From an uncultured Sterolibacterium sp. (GTDB taxonomy: Bacteria; Pseudomonadota; Gammaproteobacteria; Burkholderiales; Rhodocyclaceae): DNA of 45,972 nt. The position numbers and the translations under genes are program-made. The stretch spans positions 1 through 45,972 of the forward strand of contig CAIYYX010000137.1 in the NCBI GenBank assembly GCA_903930535.1. The letters are read 5' to 3'. Numbering within the stretch: position 1 is the first letter of the stretch; each line of letters opens with the position of its first letter. Of the stretch, positions 35,976-44,086 are shown piece by piece. The notes beneath the pieces are model-generated. The model had not been told where the DNA came from. It was given only the letters and a program-made list of their open reading frames with translations, and did no database searches.

Positions 35976-36293
35976 TCAAGCTGTCCTGAAAATACTGATC
36001 TCGCCGTCGCGCACTTCGGTCCGGTAAACCTTCAGCGGCACGGAGCAGGGTGCGCCTGCCGGCATGCCGGTGGGTACATGGAATGCACCGAAATGCAGGC
36101 TGCACTCCACCACGTCGCCATCCAGTTCCCCTTCCGACAGGCTCGCCAGGCCGTGGGTACAGGTGTCGTCGGTGGCGTAAAAGGCGCCTGCGATATTGTA
36201 GATGGCGATGGCCCGGCCGTCGATCTCGAAGCGGCGAATCTTGCCGACGGGCACATCGGCAACCTTGCAGACGCGGTGTTCGGTTTCGCTCAT
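35976..36293 (-). CDS. Rieske [2Fe-2S] ferredoxin of ring-hydroxylating dioxygenase
   Basis: 105 residues, small soluble Rieske protein. The cluster motifs are CTHG (near 46-49) and CSLHFGAF (near 65-72), with the intervening LASLSEGELDGDVVE typical of BphA3/NdoA-type ferredoxins. It carries electrons from a reductase to the oxygenase. Its ATG lies three bases after the beta-subunit stop, so it is co-transcribed with alpha and beta. A dedicated reductase gene is not in the operon; the BphA4-like gene at 29902-31122 is the nearest candidate. Confidence 0.93.
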   Translation of the reverse strand: MSETEHRVCKVADVPVGKIRRFEIDGRAIAIYNIAGAFYATDDTCTHGLASLSEGELDGDVVECSLHFGAFHVPTGMPAGAPCSVPLKVYRTEVRDGEISIFRTA

Positions 36294-36296
36294 CGC

Positions 36297-36809
36297 TTAA
36301 AGGATGAAGCTGACCGAGCCGAGAGAACCCAATTCATGGGCGTCGAGCAGGACGCGGCGCTCGCGAATCAGAATGTTGTTGCCGCTGCGCCGCAAAACGT
36401 AACGATACTGGCCGACATATTCGCGAATGCGTTCATGGCGCCGGTAGCGGTAGCAGACGAAGTTCGCCGTGACGACCAACTCGTTACCCTGCTGCAAGAC
36501 GATGCGCACGTTGGAGATCATGCGCCGGGTGCGCGATTTCGGAAATTCCGCGTGGCAGTTCGGGTCATTGATGCGTATGACGCGCTGGCGAATGCGCTCG
36601 GCATCGTCGGCTATGGTGAACAGGGTACTGCGGTGGTTGCCGTTCGGGGAGTCGTTGGGCGGCACCAGGTATTGGGCATCCTCGGTGAGCAGTTTCAGCC
36701 AGTCATCCAGGCGCCAGGAGTCGAGCAGTTCGGCCTCCGCATAAAGGAAGTCCTCGACTTCTGCCCGCGTGAGAGGCGTCAGTGGAAGCAACAGGCTGTC
36801 CGCCATCAT
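36297..36809 (-). CDS. Aromatic-ring-hydroxylating dioxygenase beta subunit
   Basis: 170 residues, SnoaL/NTF2-like fold of dioxygenase small subunits. Recognisable features are LTRAEVEDFLYAEAELLD at the start, DAQYLVPPNDSP, IRQRVIRINDPNCHAEFPKS, SNVRI and YVGQYRYVLRRSGNNILI followed by RERRVLLD. The beta subunit has no metal centre and supports the alpha3beta3 hexamer. Its ATG at 36809 overlaps the alpha stop (ATGA), so translation is coupled to alpha. Confidence 0.93.
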   Translation of the reverse strand: MMADSLLLPLTPLTRAEVEDFLYAEAELLDSWRLDDWLKLLTEDAQYLVPPNDSPNGNHRSTLFTIADDAERIRQRVIRINDPNCHAEFPKSRTRRMISNVRIVLQQGNELVVTANFVCYRYRRHERIREYVGQYRYVLRRSGNNILIRERRVLLDAHELGSLGSVSFIL

Positions 36810-38092
36810 TTGTCCACCATCAGTTCGTTCCAGCGTCGCCAGAAGGTTCTCAGATGGTGTTCGTCGCTGTTCAATTGCGGCTCGTCTTCGCTCTTGCCCA
36901 GGCCGCGTGACATTTCCGACCAGGGATCGTCCTGCCAGTTGGCGAGGCCCTGCTGCACCAGTTCCAGCACCTCGACGTCGTCGGGCGTGGCGAATCCTCC
37001 GGGACCGTAAAAGGTCAGGAAGGCGTCCAGCCTTCTGGCGCGCGCCGACTCCGTTTCCTCCATGGGACCGGCGGCCCAGGCGGTGACATGCATGCGGCCC
37101 GTGCCCTCGGGAAAGAAGGTTCTGATGGTCACGGCAGAGCCGTCGTTGATCACCAGGTTCGGGAAGATCACCAGATTGCGGTTGGTGTCCGCCACGCGTG
37201 CGGCACGCGCTTCGCCCAGGCGCGTCACCAGTTCTGCGCGGAGGGTTTCGATTTCCTCCTTGGCTTCGGCGCCGTAAAGCGGGATCCAGCGGGCAACCGG
37301 GCGGCCGCGGAAATTGACGTTGTCTGTGGTGAAGTTTCCCCGCCCCAGATCGATGGCATAACCCTTGGTCGGCAATACCAGCCCTGCTTCCTTGGACGGT
37401 TCGATGACCACGCCCGAGTTCCTCATGAAGTTGAGCCAGGTCGAGTGGGTGGTCGGCAGGTGATAGTCGTCTACGCTGTTCTCGACCATCAGCTTCCAGT
37501 TTGCGTGGACGTCGTATTCCTGCGAGCCGGCGATTACCTCCATGGTGCCCGAGGGTGACTGCTCGAAGACCAGATCGATGTAATCCTTCGCCGGGCCGAG
37601 ATAGTCGTCGAGCGACATGATGCCCGGATCAAGGCACATGAACCACAGGTCGCGGTAGGACTCGAAGCGTGCCGGTCTTTTCAGCGCGAAATCCGACTTC
37701 TGGAAGCATTCATTGTAGGCGTCGTCCCCGGGCACGCGCGCGAGCGAACCGTCGTTGCCATAGCTCCAGCCGTGATAGATGCAAAAAAAACGCCGCGCAT
37801 TGCCCTGACGCTCGTTGCAGACGGTCGCGCCGCGGTGCCGGCAGGTGTTGAAGTGACACTGCACGACGCCCTTCGCATCGCGGCAGAAGATGACGGGGCG
37901 GCCGGCCACGCGGCGAGTCACGAAATCGCCGGGCTTGGCGATTTCCGATCCATGGCCGACGTAAATCCAGCATTTGGAAAATATCCGCTGCATTTCCAGC
38001 CGGAGAACGTCTTCGGAAACCAGAACCTCCCGGTTCAGCATGAAGACCTTGCGTTCCCGGTCGTCGATGATGTACTGCCCTTCCCCGCCCAT
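36806..38092 (-). CDS. Aromatic-ring-hydroxylating dioxygenase alpha subunit
   Basis: 428 residues from ATG 38092, chosen because GGGAG lies exactly six bases upstream; ATG 38140 and TTG further out are in frame but poorly supported. The Rieske centre is C84-x-H86 and C104-x2-H107. The mononuclear iron site includes D208/D209, H211 and H216 in VDDYHLPTTH, with the bridging aspartate between centres. It is the catalytic component that dihydroxylates an aromatic ring with O2. It heads a six-gene leftward operon: alpha, beta, ferredoxin, LigW-like decarboxylase, Bug protein, aldolase-type. Substrate is not predictable; benzoate/p-cumate-type carboxylates are plausible because three decarboxylase-like enzymes follow. 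Confidence 0.92.
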   Translation of the reverse strand: MGGEGQYIIDDRERKVFMLNREVLVSEDVLRLEMQRIFSKCWIYVGHGSEIAKPGDFVTRRVAGRPVIFCRDAKGVVQCHFNTCRHRGATVCNERQGNARRFFCIYHGWSYGNDGSLARVPGDDAYNECFQKSDFALKRPARFESYRDLWFMCLDPGIMSLDDYLGPAKDYIDLVFEQSPSGTMEVIAGSQEYDVHANWKLMVENSVDDYHLPTTHSTWLNFMRNSGVVIEPSKEAGLVLPTKGYAIDLGRGNFTTDNVNFRGRPVARWIPLYGAEAKEEIETLRAELVTRLGEARAARVADTNRNLVIFPNLVINDGSAVTIRTFFPEGTGRMHVTAWAAGPMEETESARARRLDAFLTFYGPGGFATPDDVEVLELVQQGLANWQDDPWSEMSRGLGKSEDEPQLNSDEHHLRTFWRRWNELMVDK

Positions 38093-38128
38093 CCAATGCT
38101 CCCGTAACCCATCAAATTTTGTCCGCAA

Positions 38129-38134
38129 AGTATA
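38129..38134 (-). promoter_or_regulatory. Candidate -10 element for dioxygenase operon
   Basis: On the minus strand TATACT (38134-38129) sits about 37 bases upstream of the alpha-subunit ATG. No good -35 lies at normal spacing (AATCAG at 17 bases), which would fit a promoter needing an activator such as the nearby LysR. The call is weak. Confidence 0.35.
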
Positions 38135-38270
38135 AGCCATCCGGGGTATGCCTGATTGCGCTGCGCCAGCATATTGAATAGCATTGCGAGCCTGAGGACG
38201 GCTGCGGAAAACTTGGCTCTCCTCGGTACGCCGCTTATCAACAGTTTTGCCACTAAAAGGGAGAAACCTT

Positions 38271-39344
38271 TTGTCGAGCACACCTTGCAGGATTCTCATC
38301 ATGGGCGCCTCTTACGGCTCGCTATTGGCCGCCAAGTTGCTCGCAGCCGGGCATACCGTGAAACTGGTATGCCTGCCGGCCGAGGCGGAGCTGATCAATA
38401 ATGAAGGCATCCGGGTACGCATGCCGGTCAAGGGGCGGGAAGGACTCGTTGAGCTCGACTCGCAGAAGCTTCCGGGGAAGTTGTCCGCAGACGGTCCGCT
38501 GGCAGTGAATCCTGCAGATTTCGATCTCATTGCCCTGGCCATGCAGGAGCCCCAGTATCGCTCCCCAGGCGTGCGCGAACTGCTCGATGCGGTGGCAAAA
38601 TCCAAGGTTCCCTGCATGTCCATCATGAACATGCCGCCATTGCCTTACCTGGCGCGCATCCCGGGTATTTCTGCCGAGGCATGCAGAGGCTGCTACACGG
38701 ATCCTAGCGTCTGGGACAGCTTCGACCCTGCGCTCCTGACGCTGTGCAGCCCGGACCCCCAGGCATTCCGTCCGCCGGAAGAGAAAATCAACGTGCTGCA
38801 GGTCAGGCTGCCGACGAATTTCAAGGCTGCCCGCTTCGATTCGCACACCCATACCGCCATCCTGAGACGGCTGGCGGCGGATATCGAGGCGGTGCGATTT
38901 GACACCGGCAACGGCAAGATCGAGTTGCCCGTCAAGCTCAAGGTGCATGATTCCGTCTTCGTGCCGCTGGCGAAATGGAGCATGCTCCTGGCCGGGAATT
39001 ATCGCTGCGTGCAGAAGGACGGCATGCGCTCCATCAAGGAAACCGTGCATAGCGACATCGAGGCCGCGCGCGCGGTCTACGCCTGGGTGAAGAAACTGTG
39101 CATGACTCTCGGTGCGGACGAGGGCGACCTTGTTCCCTTCGAGAAATATGCCGCCGCGGCGCAATCGCTTGCCAGCCCGTCCTCAGCGGCCCGCGCCCTG
39201 GCTGCCGGCGCGACCAATATCGAGCGGGTGGACCGACTGGTGCAGACCATCGCAAAGCAGAAGGGCATGCAATCCGCTGCCGTCGATGAGATCGTCGCCC
39301 TGGTCGACGGCTGGCTGGAGGCCAACCGCAGCAAGGCCGCGTGA
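38271..39344 (+). CDS. Ketopantoate reductase (ApbA/PanE)-like dehydrogenase
   Basis: 357 residues from TTG 38271; AAAGGGAG lies seven bases upstream, and an earlier in-frame TTG at 38247 overlaps that site. The N-terminal Rossmann motif is RILIMGASYGSLLAAKLLAAG, with GxSxG replacing the usual GxGxxG; the segment FDLIALAMQEPQY is in the position of the PanE 'vk' motif. The helical C-terminal domain includes KLKVHDSVFVPLAKW. ApbA/PanE-fold enzymes reduce 2-oxo acids with NADPH. Such distant members are often uncharacterised, and pantoate synthesis is unlikely to be its role beside a catabolic operon. It is divergent from the dioxygenase operon and ends at a strong hairpin. Confidence 0.7.
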   Translation: MSSTPCRILIMGASYGSLLAAKLLAAGHTVKLVCLPAEAELINNEGIRVRMPVKGREGLVELDSQKLPGKLSADGPLAVNPADFDLIALAMQEPQYRSPGVRELLDAVAKSKVPCMSIMNMPPLPYLARIPGISAEACRGCYTDPSVWDSFDPALLTLCSPDPQAFRPPEEKINVLQVRLPTNFKAARFDSHTHTAILRRLAADIEAVRFDTGNGKIELPVKLKVHDSVFVPLAKWSMLLAGNYRCVQKDGMRSIKETVHSDIEAARAVYAWVKKLCMTLGADEGDLVPFEKYAAAAQSLASPSSAARALAAGATNIERVDRLVQTIAKQKGMQSAAVDEIVALVDGWLEANRSKAA

Positions 39345-39357
39345 TTTCGTTGTGAGA

Positions 39358-39395
39358 AAAGGGCTTGCTTGGCAAGATCGCCAAGCAAGCCCTTT
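39358..39395. terminator. Strong bidirectional terminator
   Basis: AAAGGGCTTGCTTGGC (39358-39373) and GCCAAGCAAGCCCTTT (39380-39395) are perfect 16-base inverted arms around a six-base loop. A-rich and T-rich ends on both sides fit intrinsic termination for the rightward reductase-like gene and the leftward hydrolase gene, which converge here. Confidence 0.9.
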
Positions 39396-39398
39396 CAA

Positions 39399-40283
39399 TT
39401 ATGCGCCGAGGTTCTTGTTGAGGAAGGCGACCGTCCGCTGCCAGGCCAGCTTGGCGGCGGTCTCATCGAAGCGCGGCGTTGTGTCGTTGTTAAACCCATG
39501 CTGCGTGCCGGGGTACTTGAACATCTGGTAACTTACGCCGGCCGCCTTCAACGCCGTCTCGTAAGCCGGCCAGCCGGCATTGATCCTGTCGTCGTTCTCG
39601 GCGTAATGAATCAGCAAGGGCGCCTTGATTTTCATGACCTCCGCCGCGGCCGGTTGGTTGCCGTAAAAAGGCACCGCCGCAGCGAGGTCCGGCAGGCGGG
39701 TGGCCAGCATGTTGGCGATTCCGCCTCCATAGCAGAAGCCGGTGACGGCGATCTTGCCATTGCATTCGGCAAGCCCCTTGAGAAAGAGCGCCGCGGCGAC
39801 GAAGTCCTGCTGCGTCTTTTTCTGATCGAGCTTGGGGAAGAGATCGCGGGCGCGGTCCTCGTCGCCCGGATAGCCGCCCAGGGGGAATAGCGCATCCGGT
39901 GCAAACGCCACGAAGTTGTCCAGCGCCAGCCTTCTGGCGATATCCTCTATGTGCGGATTCAGTCCGCGGTTTTCATGCACGACCAGCACGCCGGGAAGCT
40001 TGCCGGCAGCCTTGGCCGGTGAAACGAGAAGGCCGCGCATTTTGCCGTAGCCTTCCGTTGATGGGTACTCCAAATATCTCGAGTTGATTCTGGCGTCGTC
40101 CTTTGCCACCTGCTGCGCCTCGGCAAAGCGCGGGTTGAGCGCGTCGAGCAGCATGGTGGCGGTGACGCCGCCGATCGCGTATTTTGCCGCGCCCTGCAGG
40201 AAGCCGCGGCGATCGATGAAGCCATGTACATACTTGTCGAACAACTGCATCACTTCAGGTGCGAAATCATCAGCCTTCTTCAT
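39399..40283 (-). CDS. Dienelactone-hydrolase-family protein with Tat-like signal
   Basis: 294 residues from ATG 40283, seven bases after GGGAGG. A twin-arginine-like leader (DRRGFLQGAAKYAIGGVTAT, about 24-43) is preceded by a 23-residue N-terminal extension, as in YghX/Tat-exported members. The alpha/beta hydrolase core carries the nucleophile in GFCYGGG (cysteine), aspartate in AENDDRI and histidine in GTQHGF, the Cys-Asp-His triad of dienelactone hydrolases. Those enzymes open dienelactones in chloroaromatic degradation, but this long exported form is of uncertain substrate. It lies downstream of the AbrB gene across a palindromic repeat, and ends at a shared terminator. Confidence 0.85.
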   Translation of the reverse strand: MKKADDFAPEVMQLFDKYVHGFIDRRGFLQGAAKYAIGGVTATMLLDALNPRFAEAQQVAKDDARINSRYLEYPSTEGYGKMRGLLVSPAKAAGKLPGVLVVHENRGLNPHIEDIARRLALDNFVAFAPDALFPLGGYPGDEDRARDLFPKLDQKKTQQDFVAAALFLKGLAECNGKIAVTGFCYGGGIANMLATRLPDLAAAVPFYGNQPAAAEVMKIKAPLLIHYAENDDRINAGWPAYETALKAAGVSYQMFKYPGTQHGFNNDTTPRFDETAAKLAWQRTVAFLNKNLGA

Positions 40284-40352
40284 GCCATAGCCTCCCATCT
40301 GTCAAGATGGCCGATATATTCTCAGAGTCTGGCGGCAAATACCAGTGGCTTT

Positions 40353-40406
40353 GTAGGCCGGGCTTCAGCCCGACAACGAGGGCTGTCGGGCTGAATCCCG
40401 ACCTAC
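40353..40406. repeat. Long inverted repeat (REP-like) overlapping end of AbrB gene
   Basis: GTAGGCCGGGCTTCAGCCCG (40353-40372, arm extends to 40375) is matched by TGTCGGGCTGAATCCCGACCTAC-type sequence at 40384-40406, reverse-complementary with a few mismatches over 23 bases. The right edge includes the CTA (40403-40405) that reads as the TAG stop of the AbrB gene. It can fold as one long stem with an eight-base loop and may end the leftward transcript. Confidence 0.8.
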
Positions 40407-41443
40407 GCGTAGCGGCTGAGCAGCTTGGCGATCTGCGGTCCGGTGACGATGACCGCGAACAGCCGCAGGGTCTGTATCGCCATCACGAATGAGATATCGG
40501 CGCGGCTGCCGATGGCGATGATGGCCACTGCGTCGAGGCCGCCCGGGGTCGTGGCCAGATAGGCGGTGAGCGGGTCGATGTGCAGCAGATGGGTGAGCAG
40601 CCAGGCAGACAGGCCGCACAGGGCGATCAGCATCAGAGTAGCGAGTACCAACTGGGGAATGGCGCGAAAGGCATGCAGGAAGACCCTGCGGGTGAAGCCA
40701 AGGCCGATGTGCCAGCCCAGGGCCGCATAAGCGGCTGCCAGCAGCCAGGCCGGCAGCGTGATCTCCATGACGCCGGTCGAATGCAGTACGGTTCCCAGAA
40801 TCATCGGCAAGAGCAACGCGCCTCCCGGAATCGCGAGGCGCCGCCCGATGAAGGCGCCGGCCGCTATGAGGGCCAGGGTCTGCAAAAGCGGCGCAAGCGC
40901 GGGAAGCATTTGCGCAGGTGGGGCATGCGGCGGCTCGGCGCCCAGCAGCAAGCGAGAGACAAGCGATGCGGAGAGCACCACGATCACGACGCGCAGATAT
41001 TGCATGAAGGCGACGAGTTGCATATCGGCGCCGAACTCTTCGGCCAGGGCGACCATGGTGGCAGCGGCCCCCGGGGAAGAGCCCCATGCCGCCGTCGTTC
41101 CCGGCAGGGTGCCGGATTTGACCATCACCCAGCCGACAATGCCGCCGGCGATGACCGTGGTCGCCACTACCAGCAGCATCGACGCCCAGTCCTGCGAGAT
41201 GGAATCCAGGATGGCGGGGGATAGCGCCCTTGCGATCATGCAGCCGATGATCGCCTGCGTCAGCGCGAAGCTGCCACGAGGCAGACGCAATTGCGCACCG
41301 CTTACGCCAAAGGCCATCCCGGCTATCATCGGCCCGAGCAGGCGCGCCGCCGGCATCGACACCCATTCCAGCAAGGCGGTGAGCACGAGCGACCCGGCAA
41401 GAAGGGCCAGCCACTGCCAGCCGTTCTTAAGGAGTGAAGACAT
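40403..41443 (-). CDS. AbrB-family (PF05145) membrane protein
   Basis: 346 residues with about ten hydrophobic segments arranged in two similar halves; each half has a conserved AbrB-duplication motif (LLGPMIAGMAFGV near 35 and GGALLLPMILGTVLH near 210). Other features are GCMIARALSP and GWVMVKSGTLPGTTAAWGSSPGAAATM. It is a polytopic inner-membrane protein wrongly called regulator or ammonia monooxygenase in databases; transport of small acids is a guess. ATG 41443 starts six bases after the FecR-domain gene, so both belong to the leftward Bug, cupin, FecR, AbrB operon. The stop codon lies in a palindromic repeat. Confidence 0.85.
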   Translation of the reverse strand: MSSLLKNGWQWLALLAGSLVLTALLEWVSMPAARLLGPMIAGMAFGVSGAQLRLPRGSFALTQAIIGCMIARALSPAILDSISQDWASMLLVVATTVIAGGIVGWVMVKSGTLPGTTAAWGSSPGAAATMVALAEEFGADMQLVAFMQYLRVVIVVLSASLVSRLLLGAEPPHAPPAQMLPALAPLLQTLALIAAGAFIGRRLAIPGGALLLPMILGTVLHSTGVMEITLPAWLLAAAYAALGWHIGLGFTRRVFLHAFRAIPQLVLATLMLIALCGLSAWLLTHLLHIDPLTAYLATTPGGLDAVAIIAIGSRADISFVMAIQTLRLFAVIVTGPQIAKLLSRYA

Positions 41444-41449
41444 TGGCAG

Positions 41450-42103
41450 CTATCTCTTGGGTCTGCCGTCGCCGGGTGCCGCAAAGGGCGGCGTCCTGCC
41501 CAGCAGCGATTCGATCAGCATCAGTTCATCGTCGTCATGGCGGAGAAATGGCGCGGTCCTGAGCTTCCCGTCCGCAGTCACGTAGCGCGCATTGTGGTGT
41601 TTGGACACGACGGTTTCCGCCGCGGCGGGATCGGCGGCTGCCGCGATCACCGTCGTGCCGTAACAGTTGCAGACGTAGGAGCGGTCAGCCTGCGCCTCGA
41701 CATAGATGCCGGTGCCGCGGATGCCTATGGTGGCGGTGGGCGTGATGATGTCGTGCGGACCCTTGCCGAACGCGGAAAGCAACGCGCCAGAAACCAGGCG
41801 CAAGCCCTTCACCAGGAACTTGTCGCCGGACAAGTGCAGTTCGCTTTTCGGGCGCAGGATGAAGGCATCCTTGCCAACGACGAAAATGACCTGACTGTCG
41901 GCACCGGTCTGCACGACGTCTTTGCCGCCTATGCGCGTGGCTGCTGTGGCAGCGCGGCCATTGACCCGCAGTTCGCCCTTCAGGCTGTGGATGGACTTGG
42001 CCGCATCCCCGGCGGTTTCTGCGCGCGCCGTTGGGGAAACCGCGAACGCGCCAAGGGCGAGCGTGCGCAGCAGGAAGTCGCGGCGGCAATCGTCATGTCT
42101 CAT
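41450..42103 (-). CDS. Exported FecR-domain protein
   Basis: 217 residues. A twin-arginine-like leader (CRRDFLLRTLALGAFAVSPT, about 6-25) predicts export. The FecR domain (about 55-150) is GGKDVVQTGADSQVIFVVGK, then LRPKSELHLSG and GIRGTGIYVEA. A cysteine pair YVCNCYGT (near 142-149) is unusual for the domain and could bind metal or form a disulfide. FecR domains normally sense or scaffold at the periplasmic face, but there is no FecI sigma factor or transmembrane anchor here. It lies between cupin (39-base gap) and AbrB (six-base gap). Function unknown. Confidence 0.8.
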   Translation of the reverse strand: MRHDDCRRDFLLRTLALGAFAVSPTARAETAGDAAKSIHSLKGELRVNGRAATAATRIGGKDVVQTGADSQVIFVVGKDAFILRPKSELHLSGDKFLVKGLRLVSGALLSAFGKGPHDIITPTATIGIRGTGIYVEAQADRSYVCNCYGTTVIAAAADPAAAETVVSKHHNARYVTADGKLRTAPFLRHDDDELMLIESLLGRTPPFAAPGDGRPKR

Positions 42104-42142
42104 GGGAATAGATAGGGCGGGTCTCCGCGGTGCGTTGAAGAG

Positions 42143-42733
42143 TCAATGTTCGTTCTTGAGGTTTTTCGCGACCTCCGGATCAAAGCGGCCATCGATCAAC
42201 ACAAACAGCATGCGGCATGGCTTGCCCGAGCGGTTGGCCCAGGCGTGGTTGGTCCCGCGCTCAACCAGGAAGTCGCCCTCACGCATGAGCACTTCTTCAG
42301 TGTCCAACACGAGGGTGATCTCCCCCTGCAGTACCAGGGCGTAGTCAACCGACTGCGTGCGGTGCATGAACGGGTGCTTTGCCTGGCCGGTCTGGTTGGT
42401 GGAGGCGCTGCTGGTGCCCAGCGCGCTCCAGGCTTCGCGTGTGGCATCGGCGTCGACCTTGTCGAGCCAATCGCCCTCCGGACCGAACTCGATGATGCGC
42501 ACCACGGTGCCCCCTGGCGGCGGTTCCAGCGTCAGGGGCCGCGTTGTCGGATCGGCTTCGTTGCCCACAATAGCCGGAGACTGGTCGGTTATCCACAGTT
42601 GCGTGAGCAGGTAGCCCACCCGCTTGGGGTTGGTGTGCACCGACGGCGCCGCACGGTCCTCTGTCACGATGGAGCGGCCTTCCTGGTCATGACCGGTGAC
42701 GATGCGACGCACGGCCGTGTTCTTGGCGGTCAT
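42143..42733 (-). CDS. Cupin-domain protein
   Basis: 196 residues from ATG 42733, which overlaps the stop of the Bug gene (ATGA). The cupin barrel occupies about residues 95-185: HPFMHRTQSVDYALVLQGEI gives the first motif (with two histidines, then a D and E positions), followed by LREGDFL-like MREGDFLVERGTNHAWANRS, the second motif. The opening RRIVTGHDQEGRSIV is common in a set of single-domain bacterial cupins found near aromatic-acid genes. The metal and substrate are unknown; dioxygenase or sensor roles are both possible. Confidence 0.85.
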   Translation of the reverse strand: MTAKNTAVRRIVTGHDQEGRSIVTEDRAAPSVHTNPKRVGYLLTQLWITDQSPAIVGNEADPTTRPLTLEPPPGGTVVRIIEFGPEGDWLDKVDADATREAWSALGTSSASTNQTGQAKHPFMHRTQSVDYALVLQGEITLVLDTEEVLMREGDFLVERGTNHAWANRSGKPCRMLFVLIDGRFDPEVAKNLKNEH

Positions 42734-43719
42734 TGGGCTACCACGCCGGTTTCTTTGATAATCTTTCCCCATTTGCTCACCTCGAGCCTGAGGTAATCGG
42801 CAAATGCGGCCGGGCTGCCGGGCTGGCCTGCCATGCCGGCGGCGGCGAGCCTGTCCTTGAATTCTGCCGTGCGCAGCGCTTCTGCGATGATGCTGTTCAA
42901 GCGGCTCACGACGTCTGCAGAAAGTCTGGCCGGCCCGAGCAGGCCCACCCAGGTGTACTCCTCATAGCCAGGGTATCCCGACTCCGCCACGGTTGCCACG
43001 CCCGGCAGCGCATCAATCCGCTTGAGGCTGGTGATCGCCAGCGCCTTGACCTTGCCGCTCTTCACCAAGGGCACGGCAGGAGCCAATGCCACGCTGGCAA
43101 TCTCGACCTGATTGCCCATGGTGGCGGTTAATGCCGGGCCCGCACCCTGAAACGGGATATGCACCGCATCCAGGCCACCCAGGACGCGCAACACATGATC
43201 ACCAGACAGGTGCGGCGTGCTGCCTATGCCTGCGGATCCGTAAGAGACGCTTTTGCCCTTGTTCTTCTGCAGAAAGTCCTTGAGGTCGGTCGCAGTGGAA
43301 CTGGGGTGGACCACGAGGATGTTGGGGCTGACGCTGATCAGGGCGATCGGCGTGAAGTCTTTCAGCGCATCGTAGCCCGCGTCCTTGTAAAGGGTTTGAT
43401 TGACGGCCAATGCGCTGGTGGTCACCAGGAGCGCGTAGCCGTCAGGCGCTTCCCTGGCGATCAGACGCGCCGCGATGTTGCCGCCGGCGCCGCCGCGGTT
43501 ATCCACGATGACCGATTGACCAAGGCGCTCCTGCAGCACCAGCCCGATCATGCGCGCCACTATGTCGGCAGGGCCGCCGGGGGCAAACGCCACCATCAAA
43601 CGGATCGGTCTTGCCGGCCAGGCTTCTGCCCACGCCGCCGGCACCGTGGCGAAGAGCGCAAGGCACAGGACAATCCACCTTCTGAATACACCTGACAGCG
43701 GGATTCTGGATTCAATCAT
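42730..43719 (-). CDS. Bug/TctC-type solute-binding protein
   Basis: 329 residues from ATG 43719. Signal peptide (about 1-29, RRWIVLCLALFATVPAAWAE) then PARPIRLMVAFAPGGPADIV, VIVDNRGGAGGNIAARLIA and PDGYALLVT, the standard Bug motifs. A second, diverged copy of the family is at 33922-34905, so it binds a different ligand. It heads the leftward Bug, cupin, FecR, AbrB operon; its stop overlaps the cupin start. No matching TctAB transporter is in the window. A longer frame runs back to 43914 but lacks coding signs; the signal peptide fixes the start. Confidence 0.92.
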   Translation of the reverse strand: MIESRIPLSGVFRRWIVLCLALFATVPAAWAEAWPARPIRLMVAFAPGGPADIVARMIGLVLQERLGQSVIVDNRGGAGGNIAARLIAREAPDGYALLVTTSALAVNQTLYKDAGYDALKDFTPIALISVSPNILVVHPSSTATDLKDFLQKNKGKSVSYGSAGIGSTPHLSGDHVLRVLGGLDAVHIPFQGAGPALTATMGNQVEIASVALAPAVPLVKSGKVKALAITSLKRIDALPGVATVAESGYPGYEEYTWVGLLGPARLSADVVSRLNSIIAEALRTAEFKDRLAAAGMAGQPGSPAAFADYLRLEVSKWGKIIKETGVVAQ

Positions 43720-44034
43720 GATGGGTTGGGGTGACCGGGTCGTTAGCGCAGTCAGGACGATCGCTGCATGGCCGCCATTGTGCCATCTGACCACGACAGA
43801 CCGCAACGACCCGAGACGAGAGCCGCATTTCTCAAAACGAGGCATTCTGCTGGAAGTAATCTGCTGCGCAACATGGCATGTGCGGTCCCATCCTGAGTTG
43901 TTCGCCCCGAGCAAGTCCGTATTGCGCTTGCGCCTTGGGCTCTTCGCTGCCGCTCACCCGAGGCGGTTCATTCAGGCAGCCTGATCACCGGGCCAGCAAC
44001 GGCTCTGCAATATTGCCGGTTCGGCCCGTGAGCC

Positions 44035-44063
44035 TTGACCGATATACCGAGTGCGCCTAGCAT
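44035..44063 (+). promoter_or_regulatory. Candidate promoter for soxC-like operon
   Basis: TTGACC (44035-44040) and TAGCAT (44058-44063) are 17 bases apart. Transcription would start near 44070, giving a leader of about 29 bases with GGGGAGGAGG just before ATG 44099. Confidence 0.55.
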
Positions 44064-44086
44064 CGCAGTCACACCGCAATGCTAGG
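44056..44086. promoter_or_regulatory. Inverted repeat overlapping -10 of soxC-like operon
   Basis: CCTAGCAT (44056-44063) and ATGCTAGG (44079-44086) are perfect inverted octamers separated by 15 bases. The left arm contains the candidate -10 and the right arm abuts the ribosome site, so a bound regulator would block transcription. It could also form an mRNA hairpin. Confidence 0.45.

Noticed and set aside
35190..37010. Very long rightward open frame (about 606 codons) opposite the dioxygenase operon
   Set aside because: It is antisense to three well-recognised genes. High GC content and third-position bias leave the complementary frame free of stops; its translation has no recognisable domain.
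43720..43914. N-terminal extension of the Bug protein
   Set aside because: The extension precedes a clear signal peptide beginning at 43719 and lacks hydrophobic or conserved sequence.
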